Origin: Bacillus sp. RO1
GTDB taxonomy: Bacteria; Bacillota; Bacilli; Bacillales; Bacillaceae_I
Length of the DNA stretch: 64,000 bases
Reading direction: 5' to 3'
NCBI RefSeq assembly: GCF_012524115.1
Contig: NZ_JAAZWB010000087.1
Location: 1-64,000, forward strand
Of this stretch, positions 34,281-44,000 are shown piece by piece (position 1 is the stretch's first letter; every line of letters begins with the position of its first letter). Position numbers and translations under genes: made by a program. Under the pieces are notes generated by a model that was not told the DNA's origin, made no database searches, and saw only the letters and a program-made list of their open reading frames with translations.

Positions 34281-35738
34281 TCACACACTTACTAACCTAC
34301 TCCTCAAACTAATATTTACAAACGAATAGGCACTGGAAAACTCCTCAAAACCTACCGCAACCTCCAGCTTGTGTTTATCATGATTCCACACAAAGTTACT
34401 CAAGCCCTTAATTCGGTTATAGAACCCTTCCACCTGCTCTTCTGTCAACAGTTCAAACCCGTGAACGAGACGGCTTTTATTCCGTAGGATAATCATATTA
34501 TTCATATCCGCAAGGCCGATATCGCGAATCAATGGCTCTTGCAATGCCCTTAGCAAAATCATTCCGCTCATAAGGGTTATTTTGTTAGGAAAATAATGCA
34601 GCGGACGGTAATTCGAAAATACCTGCTCCCCCAACACATTATAGTCTTTCAACAATTGTTGCTGATCGAGATGACTGAAGCTTGCGTTGGCCGTGTAAAT
34701 ACCATGTTTCAACAACAACCTCTGAACCGTCATCTCCAAACACCTATACGTCAAAAGGGCCGTAATATCGTGTTTGTTATTGGATTTGTAATGCTTCGTC
34801 ATCTCAAACAAATAAGCGTATAGATGCCAATAAAGCTCGTCATTGCTCAGTTTCTCACGGTCCGAGCGGTCGTGTAATGTCATCAGCGGCTCAATCGCTT
34901 TCAGCTGCTTTCGCAAATCAAAGGTCGGCACCTCGGATAACTCCATCCGCTCCGCCCATTCCACCGCTTTCCTTATGTACTCATGTGCCTGATCAAAACG
35001 CATCGATTCCAGATGAGCATAGCCAACAGCCAGATTTTCAAGCACCTCATACTTACGAGGATTGATCACTCGCTCCTTAATCGCCTTAAAAATTTCTGCC
35101 GCCGCTTCGAAATCCTCACTGTTGAACTTAGCAATCCCACGCTTATATTCATTCTGTCCAAACACCACAAGCGGATCCTGGAGAATCATCGGCTCCTCTT
35201 TACCAAGATACCCGCTATTAGAATCCTCTTTATGGATATAAAGCAGGTCTATCCCTAGATGATTTGCCGTCAGCGTGCAGCCGGTCACCATACTTTTCGT
35301 ACCATCTGTAATATCAATCGCAACACTATTAAGCTGGTTTTCTTGCATAATTCTATTCTTTTCAATGAACTTGTTAATCATCTCATAAACATCTGTGCCA
35401 TTCGTTTTCCGTATGACTTCATGATCGCACTGGGTATGAATCAGCTCAGCCCTTTTACAAATTTCATCCACATACTGCTCCGTATCCTCCGAGCACAGGA
35501 AGAACATTCGCTTAGGGTTCAACGCCTTAATCCATAATACCAGTGGCTCGATGTTATAGCCGACAGTCATAATCAGGTAGTCGTACTCCTGTATTTCTTG
35601 GTTTGCCTGTTTTTCGGCAACCTTTTTCTTAAAGTCGTAACAGACGCTATCAAACAAGTGTTGGAAGTAATATTCCCTGGCTACTTCTTTATTTTGGCGG
35701 AGTTTTTCATAGTACGTTTCAAGGTATTGTTTCAACAT
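34281..35738 (-). CDS. Stand-alone CARF domain protein with HEPN-like C-terminus (TIGR02710/Cas_02710-like)
   Basis: 485 residues. Residues about 52-170 carry both CARF hallmarks: TVGYNIEPLVLWI (58-70) after a hydrophobic strand, and IDITDGTKSMVTG (141-153), the usual D-x-T-x-G-T-K-x-M ligand loop. Residues about 195-262 are TPR-like helices. The C-terminal helical domain has RNKSRLVHGF (R419, N420, H426), an R-N-x5-H arrangement fitting the HEPN ribonuclease motif. CARF domains bind cyclic oligoadenylate or similar nucleotides and switch on attached effectors. No Cas10, Csm/Cmr, Cas6 or CRISPR array is in the window. Monocistronic, with its own terminator. Confidence 0.78.
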   Translation of the reverse strand: MLKQYLETYYEKLRQNKEVAREYYFQHLFDSVCYDFKKKVAEKQANQEIQEYDYLIMTVGYNIEPLVLWIKALNPKRMFFLCSEDTEQYVDEICKRAELIHTQCDHEVIRKTNGTDVYEMINKFIEKNRIMQENQLNSVAIDITDGTKSMVTGCTLTANHLGIDLLYIHKEDSNSGYLGKEEPMILQDPLVVFGQNEYKRGIAKFNSEDFEAAAEIFKAIKERVINPRKYEVLENLAVGYAHLESMRFDQAHEYIRKAVEWAERMELSEVPTFDLRKQLKAIEPLMTLHDRSDREKLSNDELYWHLYAYLFEMTKHYKSNNKHDITALLTYRCLEMTVQRLLLKHGIYTANASFSHLDQQQLLKDYNVLGEQVFSNYRPLHYFPNKITLMSGMILLRALQEPLIRDIGLADMNNMIILRNKSRLVHGFELLTEEQVEGFYNRIKGLSNFVWNHDKHKLEVAVGFEEFSSAYSFVNISLRSRLVSV

Positions 35739-35756
35739 AATTCCTCCCCTTTAGTT

Positions 35757-36215
35757 TTATGTACTCTTCTTTTTCACGACCATATAAACCCCTGCTAACC
35801 CAGCCCCCATAAGAAAGCCACAAACAATATAGAGTTTTATCATTACATTTATATGAATCCCAGAAAATATCATCTCCGTTGTAGGAAACTCCGGTAAAAT
35901 AAATCCCGAGAAAAAGCCTCCCACAGCAAATAAAGCTATATGAATAATTGTCTTTTTTAGTTTCAAATAACGGATTAAAAGGACGGTAACAAAATAAACC
36001 ATCCCACCAACCACTATGACAAACACTAAAATGAAAAAATAAAAGATGAAAAACGTAGCACCAGATAACTCGTTTAAGCTTTGATAGCTAGTAGCGCTCA
36101 TCTTTGGGAGGATGGGATAAACTAGATGCAGCAATAGATTTAAGATGAATGCTATTGCCAAAAACCCGTATATGTATAAATGATAGTTTCCCTCGTTATG
36201 TGGATCCTCTGTCAT
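35757..36215 (-). CDS. Four-TM membrane protein paired with the VbhA-like gene
   Basis: 152 residues from the ATG at 36215, which follows AAAGGGGG; the ATG at 36233 has no such site. Four hydrophobic segments (about residues 13-35, 51-78, 88-105, 125-145), a short polar N-terminus and a basic C-terminal tail VVKKKST. I do not recognise the family. Its start overlaps the preceding small gene by 20 bp, so the two are translationally coupled and may work together. There is no Fic motif. Confidence 0.65.
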   Translation of the reverse strand: MTEDPHNEGNYHLYIYGFLAIAFILNLLLHLVYPILPKMSATSYQSLNELSGATFFIFYFFILVFVIVVGGMVYFVTVLLIRYLKLKKTIIHIALFAVGGFFSGFILPEFPTTEMIFSGIHINVMIKLYIVCGFLMGAGLAGVYMVVKKKST

Positions 36216-36390
36216 CTTGTCCCCCTTTCGCATTAACCAGTTTCATTACTTCCTTATTAAACTCCTCGTCAGTAAGCTCTCCAAAGAGGTTGCGGCGAAC
36301 CAATTCTGTGTGTTGCTCATTAATTTGAAAACCAGAAGCCTCCATGCTTGCTTTGGCTGACCTTAACGCTTTTTCTAAACGTTTTTGCAT
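36196..36390 (-). CDS. VbhA antitoxin-like small protein
   Basis: 64 residues, helical: SAKASMEASGFQINEQHTEL and later FGELTDEEFNKEVMKLV. This is the layout of the VbhA family of Fic-toxin antitoxins (an inhibitory helix with S/T-x3-E-G/N, then a GE-L/I-T/S turn and helix). Here the inhibitory position reads SMEASG, that is Ser-x3-Ser-Gly, so the key Glu seems replaced. No Fic gene is adjacent. It may have a new partner, perhaps the coupled membrane protein. Preceded by an AGGAGG site. Confidence 0.55.
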   Translation of the reverse strand: MQKRLEKALRSAKASMEASGFQINEQHTELVRRNLFGELTDEEFNKEVMKLVNAKGGQDDRGST

Positions 36391-36492
36391 GTGTAACCTC
36401 CTTTTCTTGTGGAACGAGGTGATCTCAGCACATTCATCATAAACATTTATACCGATTCTATAGTTTTATAATCCATTTTTTAGCCAAATGGT

Positions 36493-36541
36493 GTTCGGCA
36501 CAAACTCGAGTTCGTGCCGAAATCACCCGAATTCATGTCAA
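36493..36541. repeat. 21-bp phased array remnant (locus F, C-type units)
   Basis: Two clear units of the same type as locus C (CGAGTTCGTGCCGAAATCACC-like, 36514 and 36535) with a 21-bp step, and a degenerate third on the left. Confidence 0.7.
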
Positions 36542-36569
36542 ACGAGCAATCACGCAAATGAGCCCTGTT

Positions 36570-37187
36570 TTAGCTTGCGTTTAACGCCAACTCATACACC
36601 AAAAAGCGCTCATTCGCATTTTTCTCAATTTCATCAAGCTGGACCTCTAGCTTAAGAGTAAACAACGAGTGATTTTCCAAGAAGAACACAAAATCAGGAG
36701 CCGGATAGTAAAGTACAATCTCTATAGGCCGATTATGTTGTTCTATGGAGAAGAGAATATTACCCACCACTTTCCTGAAAATATCTATGGTGAACGGGTT
36801 AAAAAAATAGAACACATTGGCCGTTTCCGGTATTTTATACTCTTCGGCCAAGCACTTTTCAAACATTATCCTCTGTCTTCCCTTACCTTTATACACGTTT
36901 AAATTCTTCATACAAGTCTCGTAAAATGTCTCATTCATTTCAATTCCGGTTACCCTAGGTCCAAACCGATGTGCCAAATAAAAATTCAACCTGCCTTTTC
37001 CACAACCAAAGTCAACCACGTGATGACAGGAATCTACCAAGTATGTTTCAAACAGCCGGTCAAGCGCTTCATAGGGAGTCGGCTCATAGCGATGATAGGT
37101 AAAAGAGCGGTGAATACCCATCTGTATATCAGTCGTTTCGATGTTAAGTTTCTGATCATAGCTTTTTGTAGAACTTGGCATTTCCAT
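36570..37187 (-). CDS. SAM-dependent methyltransferase
   Basis: 205 residues of class I fold: motif I VVDFGCGKGRLNF (about 57-69), then GIEMNETFYE as the acidic second strand and FYFFNPF as motif IV. Substrate not identifiable. It follows the ABM gene by 32 bp in the same direction and probably shares its transcript. The NPF motif is unusual for rRNA or protein methylases with N/DPPY, so a small-molecule or protein target is as likely as nucleic acid. Confidence 0.8.
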   Translation of the reverse strand: MEMPSSTKSYDQKLNIETTDIQMGIHRSFTYHRYEPTPYEALDRLFETYLVDSCHHVVDFGCGKGRLNFYLAHRFGPRVTGIEMNETFYETCMKNLNVYKGKGRQRIMFEKCLAEEYKIPETANVFYFFNPFTIDIFRKVVGNILFSIEQHNRPIEIVLYYPAPDFVFFLENHSLFTLKLEVQLDEIEKNANERFLVYELALNAS

Positions 37188-37219
37188 TTCCCCTTGTTTT
37201 AATTTATGCTTATCTCGAA

Positions 37220-37513
37220 TTACTTTATTAGTTGAAAATGCTCCATATATATATCAGGTTTAAAGTAATGATCCATTTTCTTAATCCATTCTTTAAATAA
37301 GTCAGATCCCACAAACCCCTTCATATGGTCCTCAAGAGTTTCCCATTCCACTTGCACCATATACTTTCCTTCTGTCTCGATGCATTTATGTAAAGTGTGG
37401 GCGATATAGCCTTTTGAGAAAGCAATCGTTTCTTCAGCTACTACCGCAAAATCTTTTACAAATCCAGCTTCCATTCCTTCATTTATATTAAAAAATGCTA
37501 CTTCCGTTATCAT
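37220..37513 (-). CDS. Antibiotic biosynthesis monooxygenase (ABM) domain protein
   Basis: 97 residues, a single dimeric ferredoxin-like ABM fold: ITEVAFFNINEGMEAGFVKD, KYMVQVEWETLEDHMKGF and the closing SDLFKEW with MDHYF. Such small proteins range from quinol monooxygenases to haem-degrading or stress proteins; the residues seen do not decide. Upstream of and apparently cotranscribed with the methyltransferase gene. Confidence 0.8.
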   Translation of the reverse strand: MITEVAFFNINEGMEAGFVKDFAVVAEETIAFSKGYIAHTLHKCIETEGKYMVQVEWETLEDHMKGFVGSDLFKEWIKKMDHYFKPDIYMEHFQLIK

Positions 37514-37580
37514 AGTTGTATCTTCCTCTCTTTAGTAAAATTTCTCCAATATCCATTATGCGTGAAAATTGTTAGAATTA

Positions 37581-37736
37581 AAAACTAGACACGTAGTTTT
37601 ATTAGCCAAATATTCATTTTATTGTCCACTTTCGTGATTTATTAGCCAATTTTCAACTTTATTGTCCACTTTCGTGATTTATTAGCCAATTTCCCCATAT
37701 AAATGCCATTCGACACAAACACACATCAATTGACAC
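37581..37736. repeat. 20-bp phased alternating array (locus D)
   Basis: ATTAGCCA and ATTGTCCA alternate at 37601, 37621, 37641, 37661 and 37681: an exact 20-bp step with a 40-bp composite unit. A degenerate unit at 37581 and TCGACAC/TTGACAC at about 37710/37730 extend it. It lies outside the exporter terminator. Confidence 0.9.
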
Positions 37737-37755
37737 GCACCTTAGCCCACAAACA

Positions 37756-37792
37756 CAAAAAAATCCGCCCCCACCCAAAAGGTGGAAGCGGA
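37756..37792 (-). terminator. Terminator of the DHA2 exporter gene
   Basis: TCCGCTTCCACC pairs with GGTGGGGGCGGA around CTTTTG on the minus strand; seven T follow. Confidence 0.85.
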
Positions 37793-37808
37793 CCTCCCTC
37801 AAAAAAAC

Positions 37809-39377
37809 TTAATTATTCCCCACCAATTCCGTCTTCACCTTACGCTCACTAGCTCCAGTCAGTTCGCCAATTGCCTCAGGCTCCACTTCTGCCTCTGGAT
37901 CCTCCGCCTGTGTCGCTCTCTTAATAAAGAAAGACAACACGAGCGCAACCACCGCAATAAACGTCGAAACGAAAAAGGCAAAATTGATTCCTTCTAGCAT
38001 TCCTTGCATCATGACCTGCTGCTGCATTCCTGCAATCGCCTCTGTTGACGGGTTCGCACCCAAAGCAGCCATTGCATCTCCTGACAGCTCGCGACCAACG
38101 CTTTCCGCCCTCGTTGACATCAACGTTACTAACAGCGCCGTTCCAATCGCACCCGACACTTGCTGTAACGTGTTATTCATGGCGGTACCATGTGGATAGA
38201 ATCGTGTTGGCAGCTGGTTCAATCCGTTCGTGGAAACCGGCATAAACACCATCGACATACCAAACATTCGAACGGTATATAAAATCAACAGTTGCGTGTA
38301 GGTCGTTTCAAAAGTCAACTGACTAAAGAAATACGTCGTCACAACGGTAATGGATAAACCAGTTATGGCAAGTGCGCGGCCGCCGTATTTATCAAACAAC
38401 TTTCCTGTGACCGGCGACATCAAAGCCATTACAATTGCACCCGGCAGCATCAATAAACCTGCATCCAATGGCGAAATTCCGCGGATCGTCTGCACATAAA
38501 TAGGTAATAAAATCATCCCTGAGAACATCGCCATCGTAATAACCATTGAAATAGCTGATGATAAAGCGAACATCGGGTATCTGTAGATTCGGAAGTTCAG
38601 CATCGGCTTTTCTTTTCCAAGCTGTCGTAAAATGAACCAAACTAACGATAACGTACCAATTGCAATGGTTCCGTAAACGAGTGGACTATCCCATCCCTTC
38701 GATCCAGCAGAACTGAAACCATACAATAATCCACCAAAACCTATACTCGATAAGACAACGGAAACCTGATCCAAGCGGATATCCTGCTTTTCTTTTCTAT
38801 CCTTCAATAAAAATACACCTAATAACAAGACCGCAAACGCAATCGGAGAAACGAAGTGGAAAAGCATTCTCCAATCGTAATGTTCAATTAACCAACCGGA
38901 GAGCGTTGGTCCGATGGCAGGAGCCCCCATCATAATTAGTCCGAACACACCCATAGCGGTTCCGCGCTTTTCGATTGGGAAGCTGACTAGCATCACATTC
39001 ATCAATAGTGGCATTAAAATGGCCGACCCGGAGGCTTGCATCATTCTGCCTGCTAGAAGAACCCCAAACACCGGTGCAAAACCGGCCATCACTGTCCCAA
39101 CGGCAAAGAGACCCATTGCAACAATAAATAAATTCCGTACAGAATACTTTTGGATTAAGAAAGCTGTGGTCGGGATCAATACCCCATTCACCAGCATGAA
39201 GCCAGTAGTCAGCCATTGAACCGTGGACGGTCCCACTTGAAGCTCTGCCATTATGGACGGCAGGGCAATATTTAATAAGGTATTATTTAAAAAAGCAATA
39301 AATGCGCCAATCATTAAAATAGCCAAAATTCCATATGGCGGACGATTTATCGTTGTGTTTGGTGCTGCTTGCTGCAT
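37809..39377 (-). CDS. DHA2-family MFS multidrug exporter, 14 TM
   Basis: 522 residues with about fourteen hydrophobic segments and the DHA2 motifs: NNTLLNIALPSIMAEL in TM1, QWLTTGFMLVNG in TM2 and GPTLSGWLIEHYDWRMLF in TM5. Members of the EmrB/QacA group (LmrB, MdtP in Bacillus) export drugs with proton exchange. The divergent TetR gene 181 bp away is its likely repressor. Good AGGAG site at the ATG. Confidence 0.9.
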   Translation of the reverse strand: MQQAAPNTTINRPPYGILAILMIGAFIAFLNNTLLNIALPSIMAELQVGPSTVQWLTTGFMLVNGVLIPTTAFLIQKYSVRNLFIVAMGLFAVGTVMAGFAPVFGVLLAGRMMQASGSAILMPLLMNVMLVSFPIEKRGTAMGVFGLIMMGAPAIGPTLSGWLIEHYDWRMLFHFVSPIAFAVLLLGVFLLKDRKEKQDIRLDQVSVVLSSIGFGGLLYGFSSAGSKGWDSPLVYGTIAIGTLSLVWFILRQLGKEKPMLNFRIYRYPMFALSSAISMVITMAMFSGMILLPIYVQTIRGISPLDAGLLMLPGAIVMALMSPVTGKLFDKYGGRALAITGLSITVVTTYFFSQLTFETTYTQLLILYTVRMFGMSMVFMPVSTNGLNQLPTRFYPHGTAMNNTLQQVSGAIGTALLVTLMSTRAESVGRELSGDAMAALGANPSTEAIAGMQQQVMMQGMLEGINFAFFVSTFIAVVALVLSFFIKRATQAEDPEAEVEPEAIGELTGASERKVKTELVGNN

Positions 39378-39558
39378 TGTTTCTCCTCCATTTATACTAA
39401 CAGTACATTTTTATACTACTATTTCATCTAAACCAATTTTATACCATCGGTTCAAATTTATCAATCTTGAAAACTTTGTTAATTTACTATTTGTATAAAG
39501 GTTCTATTTCGTGTACTATTATTTTTGTACCACCAGTCTACTTTAGTTAGGTGATAAA

Positions 39559-40473
39559 ATGAAGGATCGCAAATTGCATGTTCTCACATGTGCTCATAAA
39601 CTTTTTATTGAAAAAGGCTTTCAAGCGACTTCCATCCAGGACATTCTGGATGAAAGCGGGATTGCAAAAGGAACCTTGTACAATTATTTTTCTTCTAAAA
39701 ACGAACTGTTAATTGCACTGTTCAAAACGTTATATAAAAGTATGGAAAAAGAACGGGACGACCTATTAATTGGACAGGATCCGTCTGATATAAACATCTT
39801 TATCAAACAGTTTGAACTACAAATGGAAACAAACCGGGCAAACAAACTAATTTCTTTATTTGAAGAAGTCATCTTTATTAACGATTCCGAGTTAAAGGAT
39901 TTCATCCAGAAAAGTCAACTAAGGATGTTGAGGTGGGTGCATCAACGCTTCTTGGAGATATTCGGAGAGGAAAAGCGTGAATACTTATGGGATTGTGCCA
40001 TTATGTACCTCGGAATACTGAATCATGGCATCAGATACTACACGATGACCCATGATAAGAAACTGGACATCCATAGAGTTGTGCAATATAGTGTCAATCG
40101 CTTGGTGAAGATAGTGGAGGATGTAGCAGACTCAGGTGAGGTTTTGGTAGATGCAGAATCGATGGCACGCTGGGTACCGAATGAAGGGGATAAGGAGTTA
40201 CCACTTCCTCATGCTATAGCCCATATGGTAACTGAATTGAAAAAAAGTCTTTCCGGTGGGCCTGATTATGGGCGGAAGGTAGAGCTTTTGGACTTTATTC
40301 AAGATGAGTTAAGCGGTAAAAACCGCACTGCTCCTAGACGATTCCTTGTAGAGAGTGCAATGGATAGCTTAAGCAAGGACGAGACCTTTGCCTCTAACGC
40401 TGGCCAGGAATGGTTGAAGCTTCAAGAGCTAGTGGAAAGGTCAATTAAATCGGATGACGGTGACTGTTCGTAA
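39559..40473 (+). CDS. TetR/AcrR family regulator (long form)
   Basis: 304 residues: N-terminal TetR helix-turn-helix (LFIEKGFQATSIQDILDESG and IAKGTLYNYFSSKNELL), then an effector domain, and an extra 80-100 residue C-terminal extension rich in charged residues beyond the usual 200. Divergently transcribed from the drug exporter, so it probably represses it and itself. I could not find one convincing palindrome in the shared promoter region. Confidence 0.85.
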   Translation: MKDRKLHVLTCAHKLFIEKGFQATSIQDILDESGIAKGTLYNYFSSKNELLIALFKTLYKSMEKERDDLLIGQDPSDINIFIKQFELQMETNRANKLISLFEEVIFINDSELKDFIQKSQLRMLRWVHQRFLEIFGEEKREYLWDCAIMYLGILNHGIRYYTMTHDKKLDIHRVVQYSVNRLVKIVEDVADSGEVLVDAESMARWVPNEGDKELPLPHAIAHMVTELKKSLSGGPDYGRKVELLDFIQDELSGKNRTAPRRFLVESAMDSLSKDETFASNAGQEWLKLQELVERSIKSDDGDCS

Positions 40474-40513
40474 AGCAGCTTTGCGGCATAATAGTATAGA
40501 AATAAGATATATG

Positions 40514-40568
40514 GAAGACAGGCGGGAATTGGATGTAAAAACTCTAACTCTCGCTTGTCTTCTTTTAT
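40514..40568 (+). terminator. Terminator-like hairpin after the TetR gene
   Basis: GAAGACAGGCG (40514-40524) pairs with CGCTTGTCTTC (40552-40562) with one wobble, and TTTTA follows. The loop is long. Confidence 0.5.
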
Positions 40569-40684
40569 GCCATGAAGACCATTACAACCACTATTCCCAC
40601 CTAAAAATGTCTTCATCCCTTCCCATCCTTCGATACCCCTCATCTTTTATAAACCGTTGAAACTTTAGCACATTAACGTGCAGC

Positions 40685-40735
40685 GGGTCAGACCCCTCTT
40701 TAACGCATTAACGCACAGCGGGTCAAACCCCCTTT
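40685..40735. repeat. GGGTCAGACCC hairpin repeat, second locus
   Basis: GGGTCAGACCCC (40685) and GGGTCAAACCCC (40720) with TTAACGCA blocks, 35 bp apart. Same family as 4624-4745. The rest of the 600-bp gap (40569-41090) shows no gene; an AGGAGGTGA at about 40998 has no convincing start after it. Confidence 0.75.
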
Positions 40736-41090
40736 TAACCTCCACCTTCCTCAAAACCCCAACTCACCACCCCTCCTTTAGTACTTATGAAACATTCCAG
40801 GGCAAATTTTTGAGCGTTTTTCTGTATTTCTTGGCTTGCAAATGATTCTCTAGACCTACTTAAAACACCATTTGTCAACACACTCATACAGCCCTTACAA
40901 TTCAATTAACCTCGCATCACGATTCATCACCCACATTACTACTCTTCAAAGATTAGCATCTAGAATCTTGTAACAAATTGTCACACAAAACACACTAGGA
41001 GGTGAATTCCCTAGCAATTCTACTCTACCAAACCATCAACTTCTATGAATTACATAACCTATCAAACAATCATTAGACAGGAGAATGCAA

Positions 41091-44000
41091 ATGCGAAAGC
41101 CAACATTAAAAACACTCTTTATAGCAATCATCGCCGTTTTCATGCTTGCCACATCCCTTTTTCAACCTCAGGCACTTGGAGCAGTTACCAAATCTACATC
41201 TGAAAACGAACCAACCATCATCAACGATCCACTAGGAACAGGTGACTCAAAAATCACATTGATAACCGGTGATATTGTTCACGTAACCGCCCTGCCAACT
41301 GGACAAAGTGTCATTAACGTAGAACCTGCTGAGAATAATGATGATGGATTTCGCGTCATCACAGCTGGAGAAGATACGTATGTTTACCCGAACGCCGTTA
41401 TGCCTTACTTGGCAGAAGGAAAGCTTGACCACAACCTTTTCAACATTACGAAACTAGTAGAATATAAGTTTGACGATAGCAACAGCTCTACTGTTCCTGT
41501 CATCGTCGAATACGAGGAAACGAAAGCAAGAGCCGCTTCTACAAAAGCAACACCAAAAGGAGCCAAGAAACAACGTGACCTTAAAAGTATTAATGCTGCT
41601 GCTTTAGAAACAAACAAAGAAGAAGCAACAACTTTCTGGAATGATGTGCATTCGAAAAAGACTGACGCATCAAAGCCGGAAACCGCTAAACTGAACTACG
41701 CAATCGAAAAGATTTGGCTGGACGCTAAAGTCGAAGCAACCCTTCACCAAAGTGTGCCACAGATTGGAACTCATACAGCGTGGGAGTCTGGCCTTACTGG
41801 GGCAGGCATTAAAGTTGCCGTACTTGATACAGGTATTGACCCGACACACCCAGACATCGCTCCTCAACTAGATCAATCAGTAAGTTTTGTACCTGGTGAA
41901 GAAGTTCAAGATAAAAACGGACACGGCACACATGTTGCCTCTACTATCCTTGGAACTGGCGCCGCTTCTGACGGACAAAACAAAGGGGTAGCACCAGACG
42001 CTAGATTACTAGTCGGAAAAGTACTTAGTGACTCTGGTTCAGGGCTTTCTTCTTGGATTATCGAAGGAATGGAATGGGCCGCTCAAAATGCGGATGTCGT
42101 AAACATGAGTCTTGGTAGCCAAGTCGGTAGTGACGGCACGGACCCGATGGCGCAAGCTGTTAACACACTTACAGAAGAACACGGAACGTTATTTGTTATT
42201 GCAGCTGGTAATAGCTACGGTGAAGGCACAGTCGGATCTCCTGGTGCTGCAGATGCCGCACTTACAATCGGTGCAGTAGACAAATCAGACAGACTGGCTA
42301 GCTTCTCCTCCAAAGGACCAAGACTTGGTGACATGGCGTTAAAGCCTGATGTTTCCGCACCTGGAGTAGGAATCATGGCCGCGCGTTCACAATACGCATC
42401 TGGAACAGGTTCTTACACAAGCAAAAACGGTACTTCCATGGCTACACCTCATGTCGCGGGTGCAGTAGCCATCCTTTTACAACAAAACCCTGAAGCGACT
42501 CCTCAAGAATTAAAAGAAACAATAATGAATACAGCGAAAAAACTGCCAAACTACCAGCCTTACCATATCGGGACTGGACGTATTGATATTGTGAAAGCTT
42601 TAAATACAGACATTAGAGCAACAGGTTCCGTTTCATTTGGTTTCTTCCAATGGCCGCATGACGCGGCAGCACCTGTAGAGAAAACCGTCACTTACACAAA
42701 TGAAAGTGACCAAGATATCACGCTAGATCTTGCAGCTACTTTTGCAGATCCAAATGGCAATGCCGCTCCAGAAGGCATGCTGACACTCGCTCAATCCACT
42801 GTTACTGTTCCAGCTAACGGAACGGCTGACGTACAAGTGACAGTTGATCCTGCATACGGGGAAAACGGTCAACGCTACCAAGGTCACTTAACAGCCAGTG
42901 CCAACGGGGAAGAACTGGTACACACGACAATGGCCACAGTCAAAGAAGATGAGCGATACACATTAACACTGAATGCGGCAGACCGTGATGGTTCACCTGC
43001 CCTTGCATATGTAGTCTTGTTTACTGAAAACATGCGACCAGAATCGATCGCAGTTCCAGGGACAAGAGAACTTCGCCTGAAAAAAGGTACCTATTCCGTT
43101 ATGTCCATGATGGACGTGGATGTAAACACAGACCATATGGGAGTTGCTCTTGTAGGGGAGCCGGAAGTGGTACTCGATGGACCGAAGACAGTGGAATTGG
43201 ATGCTAGAAAAGCAAATAAAATCACTGTGAAAGTCCCTAAGAAAACAGAACCGGTTCATCAGCGTATGGAATATTACCAAACAATGGGCCAAGGAACTGT
43301 CCATAGCGTCTATCTGATGCCTGTATGGGTCGATCACCTATATGCCGCACCAACCGAAAAAACAACGCTTGGTGAGTTTGAATTCTTAACGCGCTGGCGT
43401 TTGATAAAGCCTTACTTGACCATGGCCTATAATGGTGTGGAGCTTGATGATATTGTGATGCCTGGAAGTACTCTTCTGGAAGGTAAGCATAATTTACAGA
43501 CAATCTATGCCGGCGAAGGAACACAGGCTGATTATGAAGGCTTAGATGCAAACGGAAAAGCGGTGATTGTGAATCGTAGCAAGACAATCAGTGCATCCGA
43601 TCAGGCTGCTGCAGCTGTTGCTGCCGGTGCAAAATTATTGATTATCGCCAACTACGAAGATGTAGAATTTAACACTTTTGTTCGTACACCAGATTATAAA
43701 GATGTAGCTATTACCGTAGCTGCCATCAGTAAGTCAGAAGGAGAAAAACTAATTAACGCGATTAGTTCTGACAATGTCCAACTTCATGCAGAAGGGACAA
43801 AAGACTCTCCTTACGTCTATGACCTGGATTATGTTCATCCAGATTTCATTCCGACAACATTATCGTTTGAACCAAAAAACAACGAGCTTGCCAAAATTGA
43901 AACAAACTACAACTCGCATATTGAAACAGATGGTGGAGAATTCCGATTCGACATGAGACCATACACAGTACGTGCTATTGGTTTCCTAAACAAAATTTCT

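Noticed and set aside
41044-41058. PlcR-box-like TATGAATTACATA before the subtilase
   Set aside because: The PlcR box is TATGnAnnnnTnCATA with eight bases between the ends; here there are five.
40998-41075. 24-codon leader peptide upstream of the subtilase
   Set aside because: The only start (GTG) lies within its own ribosome site.
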